This document shows positions 44,410 to 53,656 of a DNA stretch of 64,000 nucleotides, one piece after another. The notes beneath the pieces were generated by a model, which was not told the DNA's origin, ran no database searches, and saw only the letters and a program-made list of their open reading frames with translations. A program made the translations under genes and the position numbers. The DNA is taken from assembly GCF_900110245.1 (NCBI RefSeq), contig NZ_FOCZ01000003.1, positions 372,001 through 436,000 on the forward strand, read 5' to 3'. Origin of the DNA: Niastella yeongjuensis. GTDB lineage: Bacteria > Bacteroidota > Bacteroidia > Chitinophagales > Chitinophagaceae. The number at the start of each line of letters is the position of its first letter. The first letter of the stretch is position 1.

Positions 44410-47400
44410 ATGTCAATACAGGTTCAATCATTCAGACAATTCCTGAAATCAGCATTCGATAATGGCGATTATGCAACAGACGATGTAATTGCCTTTGTGC
44501 TGCCCTTATGTAAGGAGGTGATCGGTTTTCATGAAGCCGGACTGGTAGCACCATTTGAAAATGAAAATGCCTTGTTTATTACCGATAACCGCATGGACAT
44601 CGATGAACGGGCTGCCCATAAACCTATGAACGCAATAGGGAAAGTAATAGCCCTGTTTGAAAAGCATAAATCCCGCCATTTTGATCCGGGTGGTGCCACA
44701 AAACCAGACATTGACTTCGACGACAGTGCCGTGTCAGTGGAAAATGTACAGGTGCACCTGAATGGCAATGAAACGTTGTCATTCCCGGCCTATATACCCG
44801 GTTACCGCTGCTTTGAAATGAATCTCGGACACCACGATGAGCTCACCGATATCTTTTGTTTGGGCTGTGTACTGGGCAGTATGGCATTGGGGTTGAACCT
44901 GTATGAAGAAAAAGACCTGGCGTTGTTTGCAAAATACCGCAGCAATCCCATTCTGTACAACCACCGCATACACCCAACCATCAGCGCGCTGATTGCTGAA
45001 ATGACGGAACTAAGCCGCCAAAAACGCGTGCAGGACCTGTATGATATCGTAAACAGGTTACAACATTACCGGGATTACGATCCGGAAAAAGAAACCGACC
45101 TGAGCAATATAGCAGGCTGGATCAATAAATCATTGACTAACCGCAACCAGCTTATCTTAAACAAGCTGCGTAATCGGTTATTCGATACCAGCAGGAGGAA
45201 CCGCTTATTGTATTACAAACCTAATATGCGGTTTGTAAACCTTACCGTAAGCAGCGTGCCTATGGTGCTGCATTACCAAAGCATTCGCCCGGAATTGTTG
45301 TTTACCTGGAACAAAGACATTGCTGACCGCGTAACCGGCATGAAAGAAATCGTGCTGAATAAATACCTGCGGTTTGAAGACCACTTGTATTTACCTTCTT
45401 CACTCGATAAAATACGCATAGAAGCGCAACGCGATATTCAGGAATATGGTTTCAGCCAGTTGAAGCTGGTAATTGTGTATTTGAACTGGCACAACCTGAA
45501 AGAAGACGCAGAAGAACGGATACAAAGCCCTTTATTATTGGTGCCGGCAGAGCTGAAGAAGAACAAGAAATTAAAGGAGGATCATTATGTATTAAAGATC
45601 ACCGATAATGTGGCAGAGGTAAATCCGGTGCTGGCCAGTTACCTGAAAGAGTTGTATGGCATTCAACTACCCGATTATGTAGACCTGGATGAAATGACGC
45701 CGGAGCAGTTCTATCAATTACTAAAAGGACAAATAGACGCCGCCAACCAGGGGATCGTTTTGAATTATATCCAAAAGCCACGCATCAGGCTGGTGCATAA
45801 TGTGGCCAAGCAAACAGTGACCAATTTCAAAAAACGGTTACAACGTTCAGGCAAACAGTTAAGCAATTATAAAGATGTTGGGTACAGCTACCAGCAGGGA
45901 CAATACAAGCCACTGGGGCTGGAAATATTCCGGCAAAGAGTGGAGCCCAAACAAGGCTTCCTGGAATCGCTGGGGCATGAAGAAGCCCGCATTGTACCCT
46001 CGCAATTAACCGAAAGCATAGCCGACAAGCGTCGCCCTTCCTTTGAATTGTCAGAAAGCGAAGGCAATCCCTACAGCTGGGATTTTGATATGTGTAACAT
46101 TGTGCTGGGGAATTTCAACTATAAAAAAATGAGCCTGGTACGCGATTACAATTTTGTGATCGATAACCAGGTACCCAATGAAGTATTTGAACAATTGTTC
46201 AGCAGCAAACCCAAACCTACCAGTGATACCACACAAAACTGGAACAGTACGGACGACTGGTACCATGTAATTACGGCCGATCCTACCCAAACGAGGGCCA
46301 TCCTGAAGAGCAGGGAAAAAGAAAGCTACATAATTCAGGGCCCGCCCGGAACGGGTAAAAGCCAAACGATCACCAATCTGATCGCTGATTTTGCTGCCCG
46401 TGGCCATAGTATTTTGTTTGTGTGTGAAAAACGCGCTGCATTGGATGTGGTGTACCATCGCCTGAAACAACAGGGCCTCGATGAATTGTGCTGTTACATC
46501 CACGACAGCCTGGGTGATAAAAAGGAATTTATCAGGAATCTGAAAGAAACGTACGAGGACTTCACCAAAAATAAAATGGACCTGGAAAGGATCCAGTCGA
46601 GCCGGGATGCCTTACTAAAACAAACCAATGAACAGCTGGAACTGTTGAAACAGTTTCATGCTACCCATACTGCGGTGCCTGAACAGGCCGGTATTGAATT
46701 TAGGAAACTGCTCGAAAGGGTAGTGGAATTGAAAGAGCACCTGATCGCCCGGCCGGCAAAAGAAGCAGATGCATTACCGCATTATAAAGAATGGCTGGAA
46801 TTTGGCAGTGTTATTCAGCAATTGAGTAATGCGCTGGAAGAAACGGGTGCAGAACCCACGTTTGCAGAGCACCCGTTCAGTAAGATCAATGAAAATATCT
46901 TCAGCAATGAGAACCCGCAAACCGTGCTGGAAAACCTGTTGCAGCATTCCCGCAATTTGCTCACAGATATTACCACAGTAGTAAAGGATAACCATATTCC
47001 ACCTGAACATACCAACCGCCTGGAACAGATCAGGAATTTGGTGCAGGTAGCCATTGTATTAAATCCCCTGGCAGAAACGGATAGTCTTGCACTGGTTGAT
47101 GAAGGCAATGAACAGGCACGGAAGTTTGATAAGGGTGTTCATTTGTATAAACAGCAGCAACAACAATATGAACAGATAAAGGCCCGGAACAAGAACTGGA
47201 AAGAAAAACTAAGCGAACAGGATATGCTGGCAGCAATACCATTAGCCGCCAAATTCGAAGAGTCGTTTTTGAAATTCCTGAACAGCAAATGGAACCGGCT
47301 GAAGAACAAGATCGATGAATGTTATGATTTCAGCCAGCATGCAGTGCACCCGGGTTATGGTGCCGTATTGCAACAATTGAAAGAAGAATACGATGCTGCC

Positions 47401-49896
47401 AATATGGTGGCCATGGAACGGCATTTTCTGCAACAGCAATATAAGGTTGATAATGTTGACCTCACCCATTTAAGCATAGACCGCATCAGGGCCAGAAAGG
47501 GTGATAAAGAAATAGATTATTTATTGCACCATGCCGAGGCCAATCAACTGGTAACGAAATTGAGCAAGCTCAATAACAGCATGCAAAAGCTGCAAACCCA
47601 GTTACAGCAATGTTTGAATGAGTATGATACCAAGCCGGTAAGCGATATTTACGACGAGCTGGAAAGCATCAGCATGAATGCTGAAAGCCTGCAGGACCTG
47701 TTACCCGCGTTGCGTGAATACGCTGAATTGCCCGATTCAGTAAAAGAAGTGCTCAGGAAGGTCCCCGTTACCCCCTTACAGGCAGAAGCGGGGATGGCCA
47801 ATAAAACACTGTCGCATATTTATCACCAGAATAAAGTATTTGCCAATACCGATATGCATGCCATTGAAAAGGCAGTACGGCAAATACAACATTGCTACAA
47901 GCAATTACTTAAAGTAAATGCCGATTACATCAGGGCCACTGTACGCCAGCGCTTTTTGCACAATGTTGAATTGAGCAATATCGCCAGCAGTCAGCTGACG
48001 CCTGAACAACGGGAGTTTAAAAAGAATTATACCGAAGGACGTAAAATACTGGAAAACGAATTCAACAAAAGCATCCGCTTCAAGAGTATCAGGGAATTGT
48101 CTGGCAAGGAAAGCGGCCTGGTGTTGAAAGACCTTAAATCGGTATGGCTGATGAGCCCGTTAAGTGTGAGCGACAGCTTACCGGTCGATATCGATTTCTT
48201 TGATGTGGTGATCTTTGATGAAGCCAGTCAGATCACGCTGGAAGAAGGCATCCCGGCTTTGTATCGCGCCAAACAAACCATTATTGTCGGCGATGACAAA
48301 CAAATGCCGCCTACCAACTTCTTTGCGGTGCGTACTGAAGATCCGGACGATTTGGAAGTGTTTACCGATGATGACGATGAGGAATTGTTAAGCAATGATG
48401 CGGACAGTCTGTTGGTACAGGGCGCCAGAAAACTGGGTAATGTAATGTTGGGCTGGCACTACCGAAGCCGGTTTGAGACGTTGATCAGTTTCAGTAACCA
48501 CGCTTTTTATGAAGCAAACCTGCTTACCATACCCGATAAGACCATTCATCATACGGAAAAGAAGTCCATCGAAATAAACAAACCGCAGGAAGCTACCCAA
48601 CATGTGGATGCATTATTTGACCGCAGCATCAGTTTTCATTTTCTGCCAAATAGTGTTTATGAAAAACGCATTAATACCGATGAGGCAGATTATATAGCCT
48701 ATATGGTGAAAACCCTGTTACAAAAGAAAGTACGGGAAAGCATCGGGATAGTTGCCTTTAGCCAGGAGCAACAGGAGGCCATCGAAAATGCCCTGACGAA
48801 CCTGGCATCGAAAGACAAAGCTTTTGAACAGGCGCTGGAAGATGCCTGGAGCCGTACTGAAGAAGACCAGTTCACCGGTTTGTTTGTAAAAAACCTGGAG
48901 AATGTGCAGGGCGACGAACGCGACATCATCATCATGAGTGTCTGTTATGGTTTTGATTCCCGCAAAAAGATGATCATGAACTTCGGGCCTATTAATAAGA
49001 AAGGCGGTGAAAAGCGATTGAATGTGATCTTCAGCCGGGCAAAGAAACATATGGCAGTGGTGAGCAGTATCCGTCACCATCACATTACCAACGAGTATAA
49101 TGAAGGGGCCAATTACTTTAAACGCTTTTTGCAGTATTCAGAGTTAGTGAGCTGTGGTGACATGCGGTCGGCCCGTACTATTCTTGACAGCCTGGTGCTG
49201 CATAAAAAAGACAGATCGAAGATCAAGGCAGATAATATCATTCTGAACCAGATCAGGGAACAGCTGGAAAAGAGAGGATATGAAGTGGCAGAACAGGTGG
49301 GGCAGTCTGATTTCAAATGTTCACTGGCGGTAAAAGCCAAACCTACCGACACCACCTATAGCCTGAGTATATTGCTGGATGATGACCGGCATTATAAAAA
49401 CGAAAACCTGCTGGAACAATATTATCAGCGGCCGGCGATTCTGCAAACATTCAACTGGCGTACCATTAATGTGTTTGCGAAAGACTGGTTAAGTCAGCCC
49501 GATAAAGTACTGGAGCTGATCATCAAACGGCTGCACCAGGAAGCGGGACAGGAAGAGGAAAAAGCAGTCGATGCGCATGAAGAGCTGGGTGGAGACATCA
49601 TCAAAGAGTCAGCAGAGGAGGTAACAACATTGGCAACTGTTTCAACTGAACCAGCAGCACCGGCAACACCGTATGATCATTTAACCTTTCACCGGCTTAT
49701 TAATTCAGAAGGGGAGAACAGCCGTTTCTGGGAAGCAGCGCTGGATGGTTGTAAACTGATCGTTCGTTACGGAAGAGTGGGCACCAAAGGGCAGGTGCAG
49801 GTAAAGACCTTTGCCAAAGAAAGCACCGCGCAGCTGGAAAAGGATAAACTGATCAAAGAAAAAGCAAATAAAGGTTATAAGGCCACCTGGCTGTGA
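44410..49896 (+). CDS. Large kinase-like/DUF4011/SF1 helicase/REase-like/WGR protein
   Basis: The ATG at 44410 is preferred over a TTG two codons earlier. The 1829-aa protein reads in order: a kinase-like region (about 20-230; CFEMNLGHHDELTDIFCLGC resembles an APE-to-alphaF segment, with no catalytic residues seen); DUF4011 (from about 255, LRNRLFDTSRRNRLLYYK); an SF1 DNA2/UPF1-type helicase with Walker A IIQGPPGTGKSQTITNL near 643, a long helical insertion, Walker B VVIFDEASQI near 1267, VQGDERDIIIMS near 1498 and VIFSRAKKH near 1541; a C-terminal REase-like domain (about 1607-1707) lacking the usual acidic residues; and a WGR domain (about 1755-1827, LIVRYGRVGTKGQ). It is probably a nucleic-acid-dependent ATPase. 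Defence or repair are both possible. Confidence 0.82.
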   Translation: MSIQVQSFRQFLKSAFDNGDYATDDVIAFVLPLCKEVIGFHEAGLVAPFENENALFITDNRMDIDERAAHKPMNAIGKVIALFEKHKSRHFDPGGATKPDIDFDDSAVSVENVQVHLNGNETLSFPAYIPGYRCFEMNLGHHDELTDIFCLGCVLGSMALGLNLYEEKDLALFAKYRSNPILYNHRIHPTISALIAEMTELSRQKRVQDLYDIVNRLQHYRDYDPEKETDLSNIAGWINKSLTNRNQLILNKLRNRLFDTSRRNRLLYYKPNMRFVNLTVSSVPMVLHYQSIRPELLFTWNKDIADRVTGMKEIVLNKYLRFEDHLYLPSSLDKIRIEAQRDIQEYGFSQLKLVIVYLNWHNLKEDAEERIQSPLLLVPAELKKNKKLKEDHYVLKITDNVAEVNPVLASYLKELYGIQLPDYVDLDEMTPEQFYQLLKGQIDAANQGIVLNYIQKPRIRLVHNVAKQTVTNFKKRLQRSGKQLSNYKDVGYSYQQGQYKPLGLEIFRQRVEPKQGFLESLGHEEARIVPSQLTESIADKRRPSFELSESEGNPYSWDFDMCNIVLGNFNYKKMSLVRDYNFVIDNQVPNEVFEQLFSSKPKPTSDTTQNWNSTDDWYHVITADPTQTRAILKSREKESYIIQGPPGTGKSQTITNLIADFAARGHSILFVCEKRAALDVVYHRLKQQGLDELCCYIHDSLGDKKEFIRNLKETYEDFTKNKMDLERIQSSRDALLKQTNEQLELLKQFHATHTAVPEQAGIEFRKLLERVVELKEHLIARPAKEADALPHYKEWLEFGSVIQQLSNALEETGAEPTFAEHPFSKINENIFSNENPQTVLENLLQHSRNLLTDITTVVKDNHIPPEHTNRLEQIRNLVQVAIVLNPLAETDSLALVDEGNEQARKFDKGVHLYKQQQQQYEQIKARNKNWKEKLSEQDMLAAIPLAAKFEESFLKFLNSKWNRLKNKIDECYDFSQHAVHPGYGAVLQQLKEEYDAANMVAMERHFLQQQYKVDNVDLTHLSIDRIRARKGDKEIDYLLHHAEANQLVTKLSKLNNSMQKLQTQLQQCLNEYDTKPVSDIYDELESISMNAESLQDLLPALREYAELPDSVKEVLRKVPVTPLQAEAGMANKTLSHIYHQNKVFANTDMHAIEKAVRQIQHCYKQLLKVNADYIRATVRQRFLHNVELSNIASSQLTPEQREFKKNYTEGRKILENEFNKSIRFKSIRELSGKESGLVLKDLKSVWLMSPLSVSDSLPVDIDFFDVVIFDEASQITLEEGIPALYRAKQTIIVGDDKQMPPTNFFAVRTEDPDDLEVFTDDDDEELLSNDADSLLVQGARKLGNVMLGWHYRSRFETLISFSNHAFYEANLLTIPDKTIHHTEKKSIEINKPQEATQHVDALFDRSISFHFLPNSVYEKRINTDEADYIAYMVKTLLQKKVRESIGIVAFSQEQQEAIENALTNLASKDKAFEQALEDAWSRTEEDQFTGLFVKNLENVQGDERDIIIMSVCYGFDSRKKMIMNFGPINKKGGEKRLNVIFSRAKKHMAVVSSIRHHHITNEYNEGANYFKRFLQYSELVSCGDMRSARTILDSLVLHKKDRSKIKADNIILNQIREQLEKRGYEVAEQVGQSDFKCSLAVKAKPTDTTYSLSILLDDDRHYKNENLLEQYYQRPAILQTFNWRTINVFAKDWLSQPDKVLELIIKRLHQEAGQEEEKAVDAHEELGGDIIKESAEEVTTLATVSTEPAAPATPYDHLTFHRLINSEGENSRFWEAALDGCKLIVRYGRVGTKGQVQVKTFAKESTAQLEKDKLIKEKANKGYKATWL

Positions 49897-49901
49897 TGCC
49901 T

Positions 49902-50693
49902 TTATTTTAACGGAATGGCTACGTCTACCCTGCATCCTTTACCAGGAGCAGCGGTAATCGTAGCTTTTCCATTATATGTCTCAACCCTGTTTAAAATATT
50001 GGTGATACCAACGCCATTGCGGCATTGACTGGTGTTGAAACCAATGCCGTCATCTTCAATGCAAAGGAATACTCTGGCAGTTGTGTTGTGTATTTTTATT
50101 ATTGCCTTTTGGGCCCTCGAGTGCCGGATGATGTTCGTTAACTGTTCCTGTATGATCCGGTAAATGGTTTCCTTGATATCATCGGGTATCAGTGCTTCGT
50201 TTAAACCATGCAGATCGAGGTATACGGGTTGTTGCTGTAGTATATTGTCAATTGTTTTTTGTAATTCTGCCTGCAAGGTTGTTTCGGCAAAACGCGGCAA
50301 TACCAGGCGGTGCGATAAATTTCGAATTTCCCGGATAACAGTATCTATATTGTTTTTACATTTTTCGATAGTGCCTTTTTCTTCGTCGTAATTCTCAAGG
50401 CTGTACTCCAGTTGCAGTTTTACCGCAGCCAGTATCTGGTTAATATTATCGTGTAATTCCCTGCCCAGTTCATTTCGTTCGTTTTCCTGGGTTTTTATCA
50501 TTAACTGGTTAATGGCCTTTTGCTGCGCTATGTTGGTAAAGATTACTGCATTGCTGATTTGATCGGGCAAGGCATTTTTTGGAATGTGTTTGGTACGGCT
50601 ATTGGTTGGTGATTTAACAGGGCGTAATTGAACGGCCGGAGCCGGTTTTTCTGTACAGTAGTAGTGTACGTGTAAGCGATTAGTTTGGTGCAT
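49902..50693 (-). CDS. Sensorless histidine kinase (HisKA_3 type)
   Basis: The 263-aa protein has a phosphoacceptor box NERNELGRELHDNINQILAA with His near 79, an ATPase N-box in YRIIQEQLTNIIRHSRA and G-boxes DDGIGF and GVGITNILNR. The first 50 residues show no PAS, GAF or membrane segment, so it lacks a sensor domain of its own. No response regulator is adjacent; the nearest are in the 37-42 kb cluster, whose larger kinase it resembles. It is convergent with the helicase gene, 5 bases apart. Confidence 0.88.
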   Translation of the reverse strand: MHQTNRLHVHYYCTEKPAPAVQLRPVKSPTNSRTKHIPKNALPDQISNAVIFTNIAQQKAINQLMIKTQENERNELGRELHDNINQILAAVKLQLEYSLENYDEEKGTIEKCKNNIDTVIREIRNLSHRLVLPRFAETTLQAELQKTIDNILQQQPVYLDLHGLNEALIPDDIKETIYRIIQEQLTNIIRHSRAQKAIIKIHNTTARVFLCIEDDGIGFNTSQCRNGVGITNILNRVETYNGKATITAAPGKGCRVDVAIPLK

Positions 50694-51207
50694 AGGGATT
50701 TTGAGATTTTAAGTGAGCATATTGCAGGATGAGGTAAGCGTGAACATGTATGTAAACCTAACGCAGGAATGCACGTTATTAATATGATTTTAATGAGGTA
50801 TCGTACTTCTTTTATCAGAAGTTGTTTTAGATCAATTAACACGTAATGATGGCTGTTATTTTTATTGTAATACAGGTAAATATAAACGTAGTGTTGGTTG
50901 TAAGGTAATTTGAAAAAAGGATAAGGGTTTGCCTGTACGCTTTGCTGTATCAAGATTAGTAACCAATAGCTGCAAAAGCCAAAGCTGACCCTGTTTCGTA
51001 TTCCTGATACCCGCCACAGGTTCGTAGCCCATTTCAATATGATTGAGGTAAGGTATGGACATTATAACTACACCAATAATGTAAGCCCGAACATTGTTTC
51101 AATGAATTGGCGATTTAAATAGTTAAACACTAATGCGTTTACATTTGATTAACAAATCATAAGGGGCGTGGCATGGAATTTTTGAATGTACTCCTAAAGT
51201 ATAATTT
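50694..51207. other. Non-coding stretch upstream of the small basic protein
   Basis: About 510 A/T-rich bases hold promoters for the divergent kinase and small-protein genes. A 164-codon minus-strand frame crosses it but has no family resemblance and overlaps the kinase gene. Nothing else is seen. Confidence 0.35.
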
Positions 51208-51453
51208 ATGAAAAAGTACATATTGATGTTGTGCGTAGCTTCTGCGCTTACGTTGACTACAACTACAACTTTTGCGCAGGATAAAAAGAAAACAGAAACA
51301 GCTGATTCAAAAACAAAAGTAAAACCGAATACAACAGCAGGGGATAAGGTGCATAACGCCATACACCCTAAGGATAAAAGATCACATGGAACAAAGGCAA
51401 AACATAAAAACGATGCAGGTAAAACAAAAACAGAAACACAACCTGCCCAATAA
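51208..51453 (+). CDS. Small secreted lysine-rich protein
   Basis: The 81-aa protein has a signal peptide (MKKYILMLCVASALTLTTTT, cut after TFAQ) and a mature part of about 57 residues that is mostly Lys, Thr, Asp and Ala with no hydrophobic core, so it is likely disordered. A strong terminator follows directly. Small basic exported proteins of this kind are frequent in Bacteroidota and have no known function. The name of a family cannot be given. Confidence 0.7.
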   Translation: MKKYILMLCVASALTLTTTTTFAQDKKKTETADSKTKVKPNTTAGDKVHNAIHPKDKRSHGTKAKHKNDAGKTKTETQPAQ

Positions 51454-51470
51454 AAATCATTGAATCTTAT

Positions 51471-51506
51471 AAAAAACAAAAGCTCCATATGGAGCTTTTG
51501 TTTTTT
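51471..51506. terminator. Perfect bidirectional terminator
   Basis: AAAAAACAAAAGCTCCAT is followed directly by its exact complement, ending in TTTTGTTTTTTT. It serves the small basic protein gene and the convergent DUF4251 gene. Confidence 0.9.
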
Positions 51507-51541
51507 TGTATGTCGACGTTAAGGCTGGTTCAATTGTGTAA

Positions 51542-52015
51542 TTATCTCTTTGTAGTAACATACCCATTGAATGAAATGGGCTGGCGGTTATTACTGTTAA
51601 CAACCATCGAGGCAGAACCGTTTTCAAAGATGGTCATTAGCAGTTCCCGCGGATCTGTGCGGTCCTTGGGTGCAATACTAACATTCCAGCCGCCCTTTTT
51701 GTTTGTATTTACGGTGTATTGAAAATCGGTTGAAGTAAACTGCAAGGGGCCTTCGCTGGGGTTTAACGGAGCGGTGTAAGCCCGGCCAAAATAGGGGAGG
51801 TCGCTTACGATCGTATCTTTCGATACCCGAAAGTCATAATCCGATGTCAATTGCCGGGTGGCGCCTGCAGTAGGTAAAGCTGTCTGGGCTTTAAAAACAT
51901 AATTCTGCGCTTCTACAATTCTTTTTATTTCGGCTTTCCTGTCTTTTTTCTGTGCCCAACCCAAAGCTGGCAGGCATATAAAGGCAATGATCGCCAACCA
52001 AACATGATTTTTCAT
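51542..52015 (-). CDS. DUF4251-domain secreted protein
   Basis: Starting at 52015 (MKNHVWLAIIAFICLPALGW) gives a standard signal peptide; three codons lie upstream in frame. The mature part matches DUF4251: IVEAQNYVFKAQTALPTAG, a DYDFRVSKDTIVSDLPYFGR core, the FTSTDFQYTVNTNKKGGWNV strand, and a C-terminal MVVNSNNRQPISFNGYV. DUF4251 proteins are small beta proteins of the Bacteroidota envelope with unknown role. Confidence 0.85.
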   Translation of the reverse strand: MKNHVWLAIIAFICLPALGWAQKKDRKAEIKRIVEAQNYVFKAQTALPTAGATRQLTSDYDFRVSKDTIVSDLPYFGRAYTAPLNPSEGPLQFTSTDFQYTVNTNKKGGWNVSIAPKDRTDPRELLMTIFENGSASMVVNSNNRQPISFNGYVTTKR

Positions 52016-52093
52016 ACAACACACTGTTTAGTTCTATATAATGAACGACAGTGGGCTATAAATTGTTTGTTAAAAGATACAACAGGCTGTAGA

Positions 52094-52813
52094 TCAAATA
52101 AAACTTTTAACGATCAGGCCAACCAGTATACTTAACGAGAAACTCATCAGCGTGCCGATTAAAATATATTCAGCTTCTTTACGGGCTTCGGCGCCTTTAA
52201 TATCGTTAAAGCGCAGGATTGATTTGGCGGTAATTAAAAAGCCAACCCCTTCAAAATGACCGGTTATAACAAAAGTAAAGACCAGTAAACGTTCAAAAAT
52301 GCCGATCCATTTACCGGCTTCGTTCAGGCTAACCGAGGAACGGATGTTTTGTTCTTCGGCTTCCCGGCGCCAGCGTTGGGTAGCGCTGGCCAGTAGTAAT
52401 GATAAGGGAAAGGTAACTATCAGGTAACCGGTAGCGATGGCCCAGGCAGACTGGCTATGCAATACCCATGTCCAGTTCTTAGGTAACCAGCCACCAGGAG
52501 CAACAAACAGGCACCATAAAATAAACAGGGTAAGTATATGAAGGAACTGATCTATAATAAAATAAACGATCCCCTCTTTTTGGTTCAGTTTCCAAAGATC
52601 AATAATGTAGTGGGTGAACATAACCAGCACCGGCAGTTGCCACAGGCCCCAGCCGGGAGCAAACAGGTAAACTAAAATGCCATGGATGGCACAATGCAGG
52701 TAAAGCATCCAGGAGCGGGCTTTTAACCGTTGTTTGTGGCGTACCATGGTACGCGATTGCAGGATAAAGTCGCCTAAGAGGTGAGCGAATATCCATTGAA
52801 ATAAGGTTACCAT
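52094..52813 (-). CDS. DUF3307 membrane protein
   Basis: The 239-aa protein has about six membrane helices. The first 60 residues hold the DUF3307 signature (LFQWIFAHLLGDFILQSRTM, ARSWMLYLHCAIHGILVYLF) and later FTHYIIDLWKL. The function of DUF3307 is unknown. It follows the SatD-like gene by 15 bases in the same direction, a pairing that recurs in many bacteria, so the two proteins probably work together, the soluble one perhaps acting as a regulator. Confidence 0.85.
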   Translation of the reverse strand: MVTLFQWIFAHLLGDFILQSRTMVRHKQRLKARSWMLYLHCAIHGILVYLFAPGWGLWQLPVLVMFTHYIIDLWKLNQKEGIVYFIIDQFLHILTLFILWCLFVAPGGWLPKNWTWVLHSQSAWAIATGYLIVTFPLSLLLASATQRWRREAEEQNIRSSVSLNEAGKWIGIFERLLVFTFVITGHFEGVGFLITAKSILRFNDIKGAEARKEAEYILIGTLMSFSLSILVGLIVKSFI

Positions 52814-52828
52814 GCTTTCGAAGATAAC

Positions 52829-53467
52829 TTAAACAGTTGGTATAACCGATTCAAACCGGTTAAGAATTTTTTGCACAACGGGCCAGCCTGCTGCCTGCAG
52901 ACGCTGGTGTACCGAGGGTTGTTTAATTTTTAATTTCTTAGCAATGGAAGACTGGGTATGGTCCTGTAATTGCAGGTAAACCGCTTCGGCCTGTTGTTGG
53001 GTTAACCGTTCCAGAATGAAATTGAGGGAAGTGCTGTGCACCTGCCATTCGCTGGTGAATTCTTCATCGAAGCCGGCGATGCTGATAATATCCCCGCTTT
53101 TGGTCAATGCATCGAGATAGGGGCCCGATGCCTGAAAGGCAGATCCGTCGGAGGTGACTACCTGACCGCTTTTAAAGCTTATATCGCCAACTCCAATGGC
53201 CAGGCGGATTTTATAATTGTCCTTTATAAGACAGGTTTGTAATAACAGGGCTATTCGTAATGCGGCCAGGCGGTTGCTGGTGAGTGTTATTTGAATGCTA
53301 TCGCCGCGATATTGCTGCGCCTGCATATCGGACCACTCTGCTGTGGTGTTTTTTAAGAAGTCATCCAGTAGTTGTTGTAACTTTTTTCTTGAGGCTTGTT
53401 TCAGTTGCGATGAGCCAATGATATCGCCGCTGATAACCGATGCCTTTGATATATTAGCCATAACCAT
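52829..53467 (-). CDS. SatD-family protein with C-terminal helix-turn-helix
   Basis: The 212-aa protein matches the SatD family: VISGDIIGSSQLKQASRKKL at the start, QQYRGDSIQITLTS and IRLAIGVGDISFKSG in the middle. The last 60 residues (LTQQQAEAVYLQLQDHTQSS, AKKLKIKQPSVHQRLQAAG) form a helix-turn-helix. SatD was named from an acid-tolerance locus in Streptococcus; its activity is undefined. An array of TATAGT dyads lies just upstream, so autoregulation through the HTH is plausible. The third codon is an alternative Met start. Confidence 0.8.
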   Translation of the reverse strand: MVMANISKASVISGDIIGSSQLKQASRKKLQQLLDDFLKNTTAEWSDMQAQQYRGDSIQITLTSNRLAALRIALLLQTCLIKDNYKIRLAIGVGDISFKSGQVVTSDGSAFQASGPYLDALTKSGDIISIAGFDEEFTSEWQVHSTSLNFILERLTQQQAEAVYLQLQDHTQSSIAKKLKIKQPSVHQRLQAAGWPVVQKILNRFESVIPTV

Positions 53468-53480
53468 CCCCGGCTTTTCA

Positions 53481-53588
53481 CAAATATACCTCTTTTTCCC
53501 CGTTTTACATTATAGTGCTATAATACTATAATTTTAAAATATAGTACTGTAAGGCTATAATGATAAGATATAGTATATCAGTACTATA
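53481..53588 (-). promoter_or_regulatory. satD promoter with a cluster of TATAG dyads
   Basis: On the minus strand TATATTTG (53488-53481) matches the -7 element, 14 bases before the satD start. Upstream lie several related dyads: TATAGTGCTATA (53511-53522), TATAGTACTGTA (53540-53551), GATATAGTATATC (53567-53579) and the inverted pair TATAGTA/TACTATA (53569-53588). The first dyad covers the -30 to -40 zone. This is an operator array, probably for repression, possibly bound by the SatD HTH. Confidence 0.65.
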
Positions 53589-53604
53589 CGATTACTACAA
53601 AAAA

Positions 53605-53634
53605 ATAACCCTCCCGACATGTCGAGAGGGTTAT
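53605..53634 (-). terminator. Terminator of ahcY? No: hairpin downstream of ahcY on the minus strand
   Basis: ATAACCCTCCCGACA pairs with TGTCGAGAGGGTTAT almost perfectly, and on the minus strand a T-run follows. It lies 23 bases past the ahcY stop and is its terminator. Confidence 0.88.
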
Positions 53635-53656
53635 CATATATAACTTCCTGCTGTTT

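Noticed and set aside
50543-51037. 164-codon minus-strand frame overlapping the kinase start
   Set aside because: Composition is that of translated A/T-rich non-coding DNA, and it overlaps a well-supported kinase gene in another frame.
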